Source: Psychromonas ingrahamii 37 (GTDB lineage Bacteria > Pseudomonadota > Gammaproteobacteria > Enterobacterales > Psychromonadaceae). From it: 64,000 nt of DNA. Position 1 is the first letter of the stretch. Every line of letters starts with the position of its first letter. The stretch is taken from positions 2,108,001-2,172,000 of the forward strand of contig NC_008709.1 in assembly GCF_000015285.1 (NCBI RefSeq), in the 5' to 3' direction. The notes beneath the pieces were generated by a model. The model searched no databases, was not told where the DNA came from, and was given only the letters and a program-made list of their open reading frames with translations. This document shows, piece by piece, positions 36,881 to 45,823 of the stretch. Both the position numbers and the translations under genes were made by a program.

Positions 36881-37249
36881 TTAATTTAAGTTCATTTCTT
36901 GTTCTTTTTCTTCATCCGTTTCGTAATCCGTTTCAGGTTCAGTCAGGTCGGGCTTTTCATGTAAATCTGCTTTTAATTGACCTTTGCGGTGCTTTAATAC
37001 TGTCTCTAATTTTTTAGCAGCACTTGCAATAGCAGGGTACATGACATAATCGTTACCTTTAGCGGCAATGCTAGTTCCTTCATAATTGGTGCTAATTTCA
37101 ACATCAAACTCACCATGCTCTTTGGAAATGATGATATCTAGCGAGATAAGCGTGGGGAAATGGGTCGCTATTTTAGCGAATTTTTCTTCTAAGTGTTCTT
37201 TGATGCTATCAGTAACATCAACATGGTGACCAGAAATATTTATTTTCAT
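36881..37249 (-). CDS. hpf: ribosome hibernation promoting factor
   Basis: 122 residues. MKINISGHHVDVTDSIKEHL is the conserved N-terminus, followed by the beta-alpha fold (VEISTNYEGTSIAAKGND, YPAIASAAKKLETVLKHRKGQLK) and an acidic tail (ETDYETDEEKEQE). Length and basic helix match short Hpf/YfiA, which binds the 30S decoding centre and promotes 100S dimers in stationary or cold-stressed cells. It has its own terminator and is not next to rpoN. Confidence 0.9.
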   Translation of the reverse strand: MKINISGHHVDVTDSIKEHLEEKFAKIATHFPTLISLDIIISKEHGEFDVEISTNYEGTSIAAKGNDYVMYPAIASAAKKLETVLKHRKGQLKADLHEKPDLTEPETDYETDEEKEQEMNLN

Positions 37250-37424
37250 AGATTGTCCTTAACAAAATTTACTTGCCAAATTTATCGCGTATTACATTTA
37301 TATATTTACATAAATAAACTCGTTGTACAAATGTAAGCTTACATAATTAGACATACAACAAGTGGATTTTTTACCCGTGTTTATGTCAATAATATGTGCA
37401 CTGTCAATATAAATACTTTAAACG

Positions 37425-37700
37425 ATAATAGCTGGACACCTTATAATAGCTGGAGATCCATCTCATTGACTAAATATTAATCCACTTCTCTATTTTATTC
37501 AGGCACTTTTTTGAATGATTAGGATCTCATTATAACGCGATTTCGTGTAACACAACTTTCTCTGGTTGATACGCTTTACTTTATGAATAACATCCTTGTT
37601 ATTCACTTTTTCGAAGCCAGTTGAATCTGTTCAAATTTATTCCCTAAAATTTGTTATTGTATTTCCCGTTGCGTAAGTCGTGCTTCTTATGCTTGTTTTA
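37425..37700 (+). pseudogene. RAYT-type transposase relic, 5' region (copy 1)
   Basis: Shares the sequence CTAAATATTAATCCACTTCT...TTTTGAATGATTAGG...TGTATTTCCCGTTG with 49655-49870 and, inverted, 57130-57370. In the other copies this is followed by the N-terminal coding part of a COG1943/RAYT transposase; here it breaks off after ~10 codons. Confidence 0.65.
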
Positions 37701-37859
37701 CAATGTATTCACTTAAGTGTGTTTTTTGGTATGATAAGTCATTCAAAAGGGCTAAATACGGCTGGCTATTTCGCAGTGTATATTTAGCTTCTTTTAGCCC
37801 ATTATATAAGAGGTGTTCTGTGTTACGAACTCAGATAGAATGCAAAATAAATCCATTTG

Positions 37860-38762
37860 ATGCTTGGTAAAGGCCCATCCTATATGAATGTCGTAAGAAA
37901 AAATTCACCAAAAAACTGGGTAATGAGTACCCTTATTATTATTCTGCTTGGGTTGGGATCCACCAACACCATAGACAGTATTGCAGAAAACAAACTCGAG
38001 GCCTCGTTTAGCAATGCATTAACGACCTTTGCTGTTGTCCGTGGCATTAACGCTGTCATATCAGTTGTTCAGGGAACCGAAGTTGCCATTGAGCCCGGAG
38101 GAGTCGGGGTTATATTGACACCCGGTGAAATATTGGATCCTGCAAACGACTTAATAGAACGATTTTCCTGGATTGTATTGGCGGCAAGTACATCCTTAGG
38201 CGCTCAAATTGTTTTATTAAAAATAGGCACGACTGTGCTGGCCAATTATTTGGTTATTTTATCAGGCAGTATTCTGCTAATCAGTATATGGACCTCTATT
38301 TTAGCCAATAGTAGTTGGAGAAATCTCCTGATTAAGTCCGCTATTTTGGTGATCTTTATAAGATTTTTAATACCTATAGTCACGCTTGCAACTGAGGTTG
38401 TATACAGCTCAATCCTAAGCCCTACTTATATTAACTCACAGGAAGTGCTTGAAAATGTGGAGAATGATGTTCAGGAATTGCAGGCACGAGACAGTTCATC
38501 GGTGTCTGATGAATCTGAAGAAGGGATTTTAAGCTCTATTAGACGTTTTTATGAACGCACAACCAATAGTATGAATATATCCGCCCGATATAAAGAGTAT
38601 GATCAAAAGATAGCGGGTGCGAGTAAACATATTATTAATCTGATCGTTGTGTTTATCTTCCAAACACTGGTGTTTCCTCTGATTTTCCTTTGGCTCGCAA
38701 TTAGACTTTTTAGTCTGCTAATCAATAGCAACTTCTGGCTTCAACCAACATATAACAATTAG
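37860..38762 (+). CDS. hypothetical multi-pass membrane protein
   Basis: About 300 residues. An N-terminal helix (VMSTLIIILLGLGS), a glycine-rich periplasmic segment (VVQGTEVAIEPGGVGVILTPG, ILDPANDLIERFSWIV), three to four central helices, a charged helical region (SQEVLENVENDVQELQ) and a last helix (VVFIFQTLVFPLIFLWLAI). Conserved hypotheticals with this 'QGTEVAIEP.GVGV..TPGE.LDP.NDL.ERFS' element occur in proteobacteria, but I know of no function. ATG 37860 or ATG 37884 could start it; neither has a strong ribosome site. Its 3' end was copied in a tandem duplication. Confidence 0.7.
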   Translation: MLGKGPSYMNVVRKNSPKNWVMSTLIIILLGLGSTNTIDSIAENKLEASFSNALTTFAVVRGINAVISVVQGTEVAIEPGGVGVILTPGEILDPANDLIERFSWIVLAASTSLGAQIVLLKIGTTVLANYLVILSGSILLISIWTSILANSSWRNLLIKSAILVIFIRFLIPIVTLATEVVYSSILSPTYINSQEVLENVENDVQELQARDSSSVSDESEEGILSSIRRFYERTTNSMNISARYKEYDQKIAGASKHIINLIVVFIFQTLVFPLIFLWLAIRLFSLLINSNFWLQPTYNN

Positions 38763-39003
38763 GGACAATGGGCTGCTTCTTATTAATAAGGGTTAACTGT
38801 CTTGGAGTATTTCTAAATTAAGAGCATTGACCTATTTGTAAAATTTCTATGGCTTGTGAACAGATTTTTCATCTGCTAATTAACAGTGATTTCTGGCTTC
38901 AACCTGCATCTAACCATCACAGAGAGGGTTAACGCCGGCCCTTCTAATAAGGGTTGATTTTCTTGGAGTATTTCTAAATGAACAGTATTGATCTATTTGT
39001 AAA
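38698..39003. repeat. ~155-bp tandem duplication spanning a gene boundary
   Basis: 38698-38845 and 38855-39003 are about 80% alike: each has the 3' end of the membrane-protein gene (CTTCTGGCTTCAACC), an intergenic piece with TCTTGGAGTATTTCTAAA, and the first codons of the SUKH gene. In the left copy the ATG has become TTA and the frame stops, so only the right copy is functional. Confidence 0.85.
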
Positions 39004-39427
39004 AAACTGGGGCAGTAAAAGCGTTATGGTGCCAATAAAGGATCATGATATTAAAGAGCTGGAATCAAAACTAAATATTTTTGTACCTGACTCATATAAA
39101 TATTTGATATCTACATATGGTTTAGTTCACACTCCAAATGTACTCACTAAAATTTGCGATTTAAGTTCTGAACTTTCTGAAGTACAAGATTTCTTAAGCC
39201 TGGAAGATATATTTTCTCTATCAAAGCTATATGAGATGACGGGTATGCCAAAGGGGCATATTTTGTTTGCGTCTGATTGTAAGGGCAATATGTTCTGTTT
39301 TAAACTGACGGATTGTGCGCGTCAGAAAACAGATGTACCCGTATGGTTTTTTGACCATGATTTGTGTACCGTTAATAAAGTATCTCAGTCTTTCATTGGA
39401 TGGCTGGAGGAATTTAATGCACTTTAA
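38978..39427 (+). CDS. SMI1/KNR4 (SUKH) family protein
   Basis: 149 residues. The SUKH pattern is visible: helix with I.ELESKLN, then the strand-turn IFVPDSYKYLISTYG, LEDIFSLSKLYEM, the central GHILFASDCKGNMFCF strand pair and W..FDHD towards the end, closing with SFIGWLEEFN. SUKH proteins are often immunity proteins to polymorphic toxins. No toxin gene is adjacent, so an orphan immunity or regulatory role is possible. TGGAG precedes the ATG. Confidence 0.8.
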   Translation: MNSIDLFVKNWGSKSVMVPIKDHDIKELESKLNIFVPDSYKYLISTYGLVHTPNVLTKICDLSSELSEVQDFLSLEDIFSLSKLYEMTGMPKGHILFASDCKGNMFCFKLTDCARQKTDVPVWFFDHDLCTVNKVSQSFIGWLEEFNAL

Positions 39428-39658
39428 AACAGCCAAGAAACCCTTCAAAAGGGAAATATAGCGGGCTTCTCTTGGTGATCTTCGCCATTATTTTTTCGCC
39501 AGTTATTAATGTGTTTAGGCTGTAGAATAATTTTTTTATAAATCCATGAAAACCTGCGCTTTTTGACCTATTGTTTTAAAAGGAAAGAAAACTTCTGGAA
39601 AATATTTTTCTCTTAAATGGAAAAATTCTACAGCCTCGTTATATACACAAGGGTAATC

Positions 39659-39883
39659 ATGGATAACGTGGAAATTACAAAATCTCAAGAGATTCTTCTT
39701 CAAATAACAAAAATTGTTGAAACCGAGTGCGCTCATGATGCAAATGCATTATTAGCAGAAGGATTTGTTTTAATGGGTGTAAGCAATAGCGTTTTTGAAG
39801 ACAGTGAAAATCGTTTTGTTTATTCCGTTGGTTTTCCAAAACCAATTGTGGAACTGAGTCATTGGGCTAGTGCTAATTTTTAA
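39659..39883 (+). CDS. hypothetical small protein (74 aa)
   Basis: Starts at ATG 39659 with AAGGGTA upstream. Helical N-terminus (EITKSQEILLQITKIVETE), then LLAEGFVLMGVSNSVFEDSENRFVYSVGFPK, a strand-turn-strand typical of a short cytosolic domain. No family recognised; it follows the SUKH gene, so a second orphan immunity-type protein is conceivable but unsupported. Confidence 0.5.
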   Translation: MDNVEITKSQEILLQITKIVETECAHDANALLAEGFVLMGVSNSVFEDSENRFVYSVGFPKPIVELSHWASANF

Positions 39884-40061
39884 AAAAAGCTAATTGAGGA
39901 CAGCCAAAACTTTTAATAGAAACCTTTTAATGGCACACCAATTCACACCTGCTTTAAAACCCATTTTGTATGCACATGACTAGCGGCAGGCATGACAAAG
40001 TTACGTTCTTCATTAATTTCACTTGTCGATACTCCCTATTAACAATGCTCTTCCCTTTGTG

Positions 40062-40235
40062 GTCGCCGAGTATGGTCGCCGAGCATTTTTGTATGGTGAC
40101 AGACAAATTTTGCGGATCGCCGTCAATGGATGATTGATCAGCTTAATGGAAAAGCACTGTTACCTGCATGGCATATGTTGATTTAAATCCTGTGTGCGCG
40201 AAAATGACGAACAATAAAAAGATGGGCTGTCCAGC
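40062..40235 (+). pseudogene. RAYT-type transposase relic with internal deletion (copy 2)
   Basis: RRAFLYG, then after a frameshift FADRRQWMIDQL, are N-terminal RAYT motifs; directly behind follow ACMAYVDLNPVCAKM-like residues of the C-terminal domain (TCMAYVDLNPVCAKMTNN at about 40159-40212). The catalytic His-x-His and tyrosine region in between is gone. Confidence 0.7.
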
Positions 40236-40514
40236 TTTCTGTCAACACTTATATCAAATCAACAAGTTACTAAATCGCCATTTATTGTGTTATTTTTTTA
40301 ACTTTAAATTGATTTTTTTAGGCGTTTTATATAAGGAAGGCAGCTGTAATTTTATGAAGAGTGAGTTATTTCCAAACTTTTTGATGGTTAAATACTCAGT
40401 AATTACTATTTTAATGTAAGACTTGTTTTCTATTGTATGCAGGTATATTATTTTAATATGATTGTTTTTTTATATTTTTAAAGCAGATAATCTAGGTAGA
40501 TTAAGTGGGGCCCA

Positions 40515-40799
40515 ATGAACAGATGGTATGACAAACGACCCCGTTTGGGAAAAAGATTGGATGAGTTTAAAGAAATGGATCAGAAAATTAGAGAGCCTAT
40601 TTTAAACGAGATTATCGGTTTGGTGAAAAAAAACAAACCAAAACTTCTTAATTCAGACTTTCGTTTTGACTCTTTTCGATTACGCTGGTATGAGCATGAT
40701 CCTCATCTTTGGTTGGTGTTTAACATCTTACAATTAGCCGACGTCGCTATTTTAGAATTAGTCGAATATTATCTCGAAAACAGACGTCTAGTGAGGTAA
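40515..40799 (+). CDS. hypothetical small protein (94 aa)
   Basis: 94 residues, rich in Arg/Lys/Trp. MNRWYDKRPRLGKRLDEFKEM and FRFDSFRLRWYEHDPHLWLVF are the distinctive segments; the whole looks like a compact helical domain. No family is recalled with confidence. GTGGGG lies a few bases ahead of the ATG. Flanked by a transposase relic and the ABC importer, so possibly accessory. Confidence 0.6.
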   Translation: MNRWYDKRPRLGKRLDEFKEMDQKIREPILNEIIGLVKKNKPKLLNSDFRFDSFRLRWYEHDPHLWLVFNILQLADVAILELVEYYLENRRLVR

Positions 40800-41070
40800 T
40801 TAACTAAGTAAGTTCTTGGAGAAAAACCCTGCCATTATTGGCGACAACTAGTATAAAAAACACTTCAAAGTAGCATTAAAACCTTCTAGTATCCCTACAC
40901 ATTAATTTTTAAAGTTTGCCTATCAGTTGTTTCTTGTGGACGGGATTCAGTTGTCGCGGTTTTTGCTAAAAAAAGGCAGCAAAAACAGCACTAATAACCA
41001 ATGTATTAAAGATGAGATCTTGCATTGCGCAGGAAAATTAACACTAGCAAGCTTGTAAATAATCACGCGG

Positions 41071-42561
41071 TTAATGCAATAATCGCCGAGCGAGATAATC
41101 AACGATGACATTGAGCCCTGCAGTGAAAACCAATAATAATAAGGCTGCGCTAAAGCGAATTTCAGCAAAATTACTGTCAACATAAAATCCTAACGTCATT
41201 ACCCCAATCATGCCCAAAATAGCTGTTTCACGGATAATTACTTCAAAACGATAAAACAATAGGCCCATAAAATGGGGGTATAGGGCAGGAAGAACCAGAT
41301 AACTGTATTGATCAATCCTGGGCTTATAAGTCAGTGGCACTGTCACGCTATCAGCCTGACGCGCCATTAAAAAGACCATAAGGCCACTATTGTGCAATGC
41401 TAAAGCGATAATAGCGGGTAACATGGAAGGCCCTAATAGCATCATAAGCACAAAGGCCAATAAATATTCTGGCAGTGAACGTAATATTAAATTCACGGCC
41501 CGCATGATTAATATGACAACTTTTGGCATCATCAGCCGGGTATTAAAAGGTAATAAAACCAGGGTCAGCAAATAGGTTAATCCTAATGCACAAAAAGCCA
41601 AGACTAAGGTTGCAATCATTCCGGGAAAAACCTGCTGGCTGATTAAGTTATAAGCCCAGTCAAAGACCTTCGGCAAAATATCAGGATTAAACCAGCTTAA
41701 GAAGGGTTGCCCCTGCAGCATAGGTGGTAAAATATCAACACTGATAAAGCGCCAAATAAGTTGACCGTCAATGGCCGGAATAGGCGGTAAAAAATAGACG
41801 GCGAGTGGTAAATACAACCACAAAAAAATCGGTTTAGCCCAAAAGCGTATAGTGCCAATTAACAGCACGAATAGGATTAATAATGCACCACCTTGTTCAT
41901 AATGCCCTTGGCGAAACGCCGATTCTAAATAAAAACCTAAGGTAGGCATACCAATAAAACCGAGCACAGCACTACTGCGCAGCGCACACTCGAAACGGTA
42001 ACGAATATAATCGACAATCTGTGGATACATATGCATCCAGCGGCCATAAATAAATGCCGAAAGTTTATCTGTGCCCTTTGGCAGAGAAAATAATGTGTGT
42101 TTTGGTGCTTGCTGTAAAATATCTGAAAATATTCGGGCAAACGTGGCGGCATAAGGAAGGGCAATAGCTAAAATACCCGTAATGGCCGATAAACCGAATA
42201 TTTGTAAAAATATTAGCGCCCAAAATATCTCATGGATAGCACGAATAAACGCACAGATTGCCGCAATCAAAGGATGCTGATACCACAATGCTAATGGAAA
42301 TCCCAATAGCAATCCGAGCGTTATCCCAAGTAGAGCAAAACTGATGGTTTGCCACAGAGCTTCAAGTAAATACTCTGTCGCGAAAAAATCGGGATGAATA
42401 AAACCCAGTCCCATACGTCCAAGTTCAATCCAAGGTTCGAGCGCAATCACTTCGGTATCAGCAAAAAACCAACATACTGATACCATCAGTAAAAGCAATA
42501 GCGTTATTTTTTGCCAGTGTCCTACAAAAGAGAATCCACTAACGGTGATGATTTTAGGCAT
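41071..42561 (-). CDS. ABC importer permease, PhnE-type double permease fusion
   Basis: 496 residues, about twice the usual ~260 of PhnE, with some twelve membrane helices. Two permease modules in tandem are visible: RSSAVLGFIGMPTLGFYLES in the first half corresponds to RETAILGMIGVMTLGFYVDS in the second, and each has an EAA-type loop (IHEIFWALIFLQIFG; LRSLPEYLLAFVLMMLLG). A single chain would thus supply the whole transmembrane dimer. It is downstream of the substrate-binding and ATPase genes on the same strand, 69 bp after the latter. Confidence 0.85.
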   Translation of the reverse strand: MPKIITVSGFSFVGHWQKITLLLLLMVSVCWFFADTEVIALEPWIELGRMGLGFIHPDFFATEYLLEALWQTISFALLGITLGLLLGFPLALWYQHPLIAAICAFIRAIHEIFWALIFLQIFGLSAITGILAIALPYAATFARIFSDILQQAPKHTLFSLPKGTDKLSAFIYGRWMHMYPQIVDYIRYRFECALRSSAVLGFIGMPTLGFYLESAFRQGHYEQGGALLILFVLLIGTIRFWAKPIFLWLYLPLAVYFLPPIPAIDGQLIWRFISVDILPPMLQGQPFLSWFNPDILPKVFDWAYNLISQQVFPGMIATLVLAFCALGLTYLLTLVLLPFNTRLMMPKVVILIMRAVNLILRSLPEYLLAFVLMMLLGPSMLPAIIALALHNSGLMVFLMARQADSVTVPLTYKPRIDQYSYLVLPALYPHFMGLLFYRFEVIIRETAILGMIGVMTLGFYVDSNFAEIRFSAALLLLVFTAGLNVIVDYLARRLLH

Positions 42562-42630
42562 AATAGAAAGGGTGGTGACTGAATAGGGAAAAGTGGGTTA
42601 TAAAAAAGTTGTTTTTTAGTATTAATATCT

Positions 42631-43308
42631 TCATATCACTGCATTTTTGACAGTATCTGCCAATGTATAATGCTGAGATAAATGAGCCAGCGTTAATTGA
42701 TTGGCTTTCTCATCTAAGGCGACTTTACCATCGCTAATCACAATAATGCGCTCAAAGTGTGCTAACGCTAATTCGGCATCATGCAACACACAAATAACAC
42801 TCGGATGCGCTTGCTTAATTAAATTTAACAGTCGTAAGCCCATTAATGGATCTAGTGCAGAAAAAGGTTCATCGCCCATAAATACTGGCTGCCGCTGAAA
42901 TAACGCTCTGGCGATAGCAACACGCTGACGTTGACCGCCAGACAACTCGCTGACTTTCTGGTGCAATGGCGCAGTTAACTCAAGCTGCTGGCAAATAGCG
43001 CTAATGTGTTGTTGCGGCTTGTTAAACGGCCATAACAAATTAGTCAAATTATACCAGCTAGAATAGCGCGCTAGCCCACCAATAAACACGTTATGATAAA
43101 TCGACAAGTTATCGACCAGTCCTTTGGCTTGAGAACATAAACAGGTTTGTGCGGACAGTTGTTGATATAGGTGATGTAACAGCGTGGTTTTACCCACGCC
43201 GGAAGGACCTAAAATAGCCACATGTTCATTTTTGTTAAATAATAAATTAATTTTAGGTAAAACAATCTGTTGGTTATAACCTAAATCAATATCAACCAAC
43301 GACAACAT
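42631..43308 (-). CDS. ABC importer ATPase, PhnC-type
   Basis: 225 residues. Walker A GPSGVGKTT, Q-loop region, signature LSGGQRQRVAIARAL, Walker B VFMGDEPFSALDP and H-loop VLHDAELAL are all present. It couples ATP to uptake with the fused permease. Its ATG overlaps the stop of the substrate-binding gene (TAATG), showing a coupled operon. Confidence 0.9.
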   Translation of the reverse strand: MLSLVDIDLGYNQQIVLPKINLLFNKNEHVAILGPSGVGKTTLLHHLYQQLSAQTCLCSQAKGLVDNLSIYHNVFIGGLARYSSWYNLTNLLWPFNKPQQHISAICQQLELTAPLHQKVSELSGGQRQRVAIARALFQRQPVFMGDEPFSALDPLMGLRLLNLIKQAHPSVICVLHDAELALAHFERIIVISDGKVALDEKANQLTLAHLSQHYTLADTVKNAVI

Positions 43309-44162
43309 TAATCAATCATTCCAATTTTTTTAGCAACACGCTCAATCGGTTCATAATCGCTATTTTTGGCTGGAACAAAGGATGTACGCGGAAAACTGGC
43401 TAATAAATCCTTATCGGTCATCCCAATTAATGCTTTAGTCAGCTTCTCTTTAAAGCCTGCACCAAAATCACTGTCTACGCCCGAACGTACTGTCCATTGA
43501 TAATCTGGATAGGTAGGGCTTTCCCAAATGACTTTCACCTTGCTGGTATCAACCTCACCTTTTTCAACAGCGGTGTCCCACACTTTATAATTTACCGCGC
43601 CTACTTGATAAACACCTGCTTCAACTTGGCTGATGGTACGGCTATGATCACCAGAGAAACCGATGCGTTTAAAAATTTGATCGACGGGTTTACCTAAATT
43701 TTGCTCAATAAAAAACTGCGGCATCAAACGGCCTGACGTTGAACCCTTAGAGCCAAAGGTAAAAGTATAATTATCAAGTACCGGAAAATCATCAGACAAT
43801 TTTATGTCGACAGAATGATGTGCAATCAAATAACTCTTAAAAGATTGATCCTCAAACCCTTGCGCAATGGCCTCAGAACCGGGTACCAAACCACGCGCTT
43901 GCACACCGGATAAACCACCAAACCAAGCAAGTTGTACCTGGTTATTACGAAACGCCGTGATCGCAGCAGAATAAGATTTTACCGGAATATACTTGACTTC
44001 AACGTCCAATTGCTTAGATAAATAATCGGCTACTTTTTCAAAACGTGTACGAAGATTGCTTTCATCGGCATCGGGAATAGCTGTAAAAGTAAAAGTGGTA
44101 CTTAATGCACAGGTCGAAAATAAACTTAAAAGACCGGCCGATAATAAATGTGTTAGTTTCAT
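43308..44162 (-). CDS. PhnD-family substrate-binding protein, possibly selenate-type
   Basis: 284 residues with a signal peptide (LLSAGLLSLFSTCALS). Mature protein: FTAIPDADESNLRTRFEKVA, YIPVKSYSAAITAFRNNQVQ, LAWFGGLSGVQARGLVPGS and FGSKGSTSGRLMPQFF. These are the hallmarks of PhnD-like phosphonate/phosphite binders; the 'FTAIPD.DE..L..RF.KVADYLS' opening and 'WFGGLSGVQAR..VPGS.AIAQG' are, from memory, those of the clade named putative selenate-binding proteins (TIGR04553). Ligand therefore uncertain: phosphonate, phosphite or selenate. First main gene of the importer operon. Confidence 0.82.
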   Translation of the reverse strand: MKLTHLLSAGLLSLFSTCALSTTFTFTAIPDADESNLRTRFEKVADYLSKQLDVEVKYIPVKSYSAAITAFRNNQVQLAWFGGLSGVQARGLVPGSEAIAQGFEDQSFKSYLIAHHSVDIKLSDDFPVLDNYTFTFGSKGSTSGRLMPQFFIEQNLGKPVDQIFKRIGFSGDHSRTISQVEAGVYQVGAVNYKVWDTAVEKGEVDTSKVKVIWESPTYPDYQWTVRSGVDSDFGAGFKEKLTKALIGMTDKDLLASFPRTSFVPAKNSDYEPIERVAKKIGMID

Positions 44163-44317
44163 CTCAATCCTAGGGGGAGGGTAGTTAATCCGGGCATTTT
44201 AACTTTACCTGATAATCGATGCAACGCTTCATTGTGGTCACTTTGTGGAAACAGCTCTGAATAGCAATAAGGATATCCATTCACAGCTTGCTGATAATGC
44301 TGCATTAATGTAGCCAT
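44159..44317 (-). CDS. small or truncated ORF overlapping the phnD-like start
   Basis: 52 codons from ATG 44317 (or 48 from 44305); the TGA overlaps the next gene's ATG as ATGA. The product (QHYQQAVNGYPYCYSELFPQ, then LHRLSGKVKMPGLTTLPLGLR) looks like the C-terminal end of a real protein. No ribosome site is seen and the frame closes at 44351, so it may be the surviving tail of a lost first operon gene. The start lies on a 17-bp tandem repeat (GGCTACATTAATGCGAT). Confidence 0.35.
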   Translation of the reverse strand: MATLMQHYQQAVNGYPYCYSELFPQSDHNEALHRLSGKVKMPGLTTLPLGLR

Positions 44318-44572
44318 CGCATTAATGTAGCCACTGCATAATAGGTTATCTTATCAAGTGTTATCGTCCCGCAGGTGCTGTTTTAATATTTTAGCGTGTA
44401 TTACCGTGCCGATTCTTTTTCAACTGAAATCGGTTTGATAATTTTCAAGTATATTGGTTATACCAAGTGGGCTATTGCCTTTCCTGGCAATTAAACCCTT
44501 TAATATATTCGCTTATGCGCTAATTTATCCTACAATGGTGCTTGTTTTTTTATTGGGTGTTTTACAGTTATT

Positions 44573-45688
44573 ATGTCAATTAGAATTGCTATTAATGGTT
44601 ATGGACGAATAGGGCGCAGTGTAGTGCGTGCATTATATGAAAATAACCGTCAAGATGAAATGAAAGTCGTGGTCATTAATGAACTTGCTGAGCCGTCAGC
44701 GATCGCACATTTAACCCAGTATGACTCAACCCACGGACGTTTCCCCTTTCCCGTTAATTTACAGAATAACCTTCTAAAAATTAAAAATGATGATATTCAT
44801 TTGGTGCGTTTTTCTGAACTTGCTGATTTACCATGGCATGAACACGATATAGATATAGTCTTAGATTGTACCGGTATTTACGGCTCTAGAGCCGATGCCG
44901 ATGCGCATATAGCTGCCGGGGCTAAAAAAGTGATTTTTTCTCATCCAGCAGATCCAGATGTAGATGCAACGGTTGTTTACGGTATAAACCATCAACAACT
45001 CACCGGTGACGAAACGTTTATTTCGGGTGCTTCCTGTACCACTAACTGCATGGTGCCGGTGATAGATACTCTAGATAAACACTTTGCTATTAAATGTGGG
45101 ACTATTACGACTATTCATTCTGCCATGAATGATCAGCCGGTGATCGATGCCTACCATTCAGATCTGCGACGTACCCGCGCCGCCAGTCAGTCTATTATTC
45201 CCGTTGATACTAAATTAGCCGCAGGAATAGAACGTATTCTGCCTAAATTTGCCAATAAATTTGAGGCGATTGCAGTGCGCGTTCCAACCATTAACGTGAC
45301 CGCAATGGATCTCAGTATTACCGTCAGTAAAGATGTCACTATTCAGGAGATTAACGATTGTCTGCTAAAGGCCTCTGAGACCAACTTAAAAGATATTTTG
45401 GGTTACACCGAAGCGCCGCTGGTTTCAATTGACTTTAATCACGATCCTCGCTCTTGTATTATTGATGGAACCCAAACCCGGGTCAGTGATGGGAATTTAG
45501 TTAAACTATTAGTCTGGTGTGATAACGAATGGGGATTTGCTAATCGTTTGTTAGATACCAGTTTTTATCTTGCTAATTTGGCAGAACAAAAAAGACTACA
45601 ATCTACAGAGACAGTCAAATCACTTGAAGATACAGGCATCAGTAACGAAATAAAGGATGAACTTCAGGATAGAAGGAAAATCATCTAG
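44573..45688 (+). CDS. epd: D-erythrose-4-phosphate dehydrogenase
   Basis: 371 residues of the GAPDH superfamily. Rossmann start [18 protein letters not shown]; catalytic Cys155 in SGASCTTNC; later [12 protein letters not shown] and [13 protein letters not shown]. The segment [23 protein letters not shown] is characteristic of Epd rather than GapA. Epd makes 4-phosphoerythronate for pyridoxal phosphate synthesis. A C-terminal tail of ~30 charged residues beyond the usual end is unusual. pgk/fba, its frequent neighbours, do not follow. Confidence 0.9.
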   Translation: MSIRIAINGYGRIGRSVVRALYENNRQDEMKVVVINELAEPSAIAHLTQYDSTHGRFPFPVNLQNNLLKIKNDDIHLVRFSELADLPWHEHDIDIVLDCTGIYGSRADADAHIAAGAKKVIFSHPADPDVDATVVYGINHQQLTGDETFISGASCTTNCMVPVIDTLDKHFAIKCGTITTIHSAMNDQPVIDAYHSDLRRTRAASQSIIPVDTKLAAGIERILPKFANKFEAIAVRVPTINVTAMDLSITVSKDVTIQEINDCLLKASETNLKDILGYTEAPLVSIDFNHDPRSCIIDGTQTRVSDGNLVKLLVWCDNEWGFANRLLDTSFYLANLAEQKRLQSTETVKSLEDTGISNEIKDELQDRRKII

Positions 45689-45823
45689 TTATTCCAAATC
45701 AAAAAGTGGTAATACTTGAAAAGGGAATAACCGTTTTCATTATGTGACCCTTGTACCAGTATTCAGGCGCACCGCTGCATCTTCAATCTGTGATCATAAA
45801 CAATATAAGAAGGATGCTTATTA

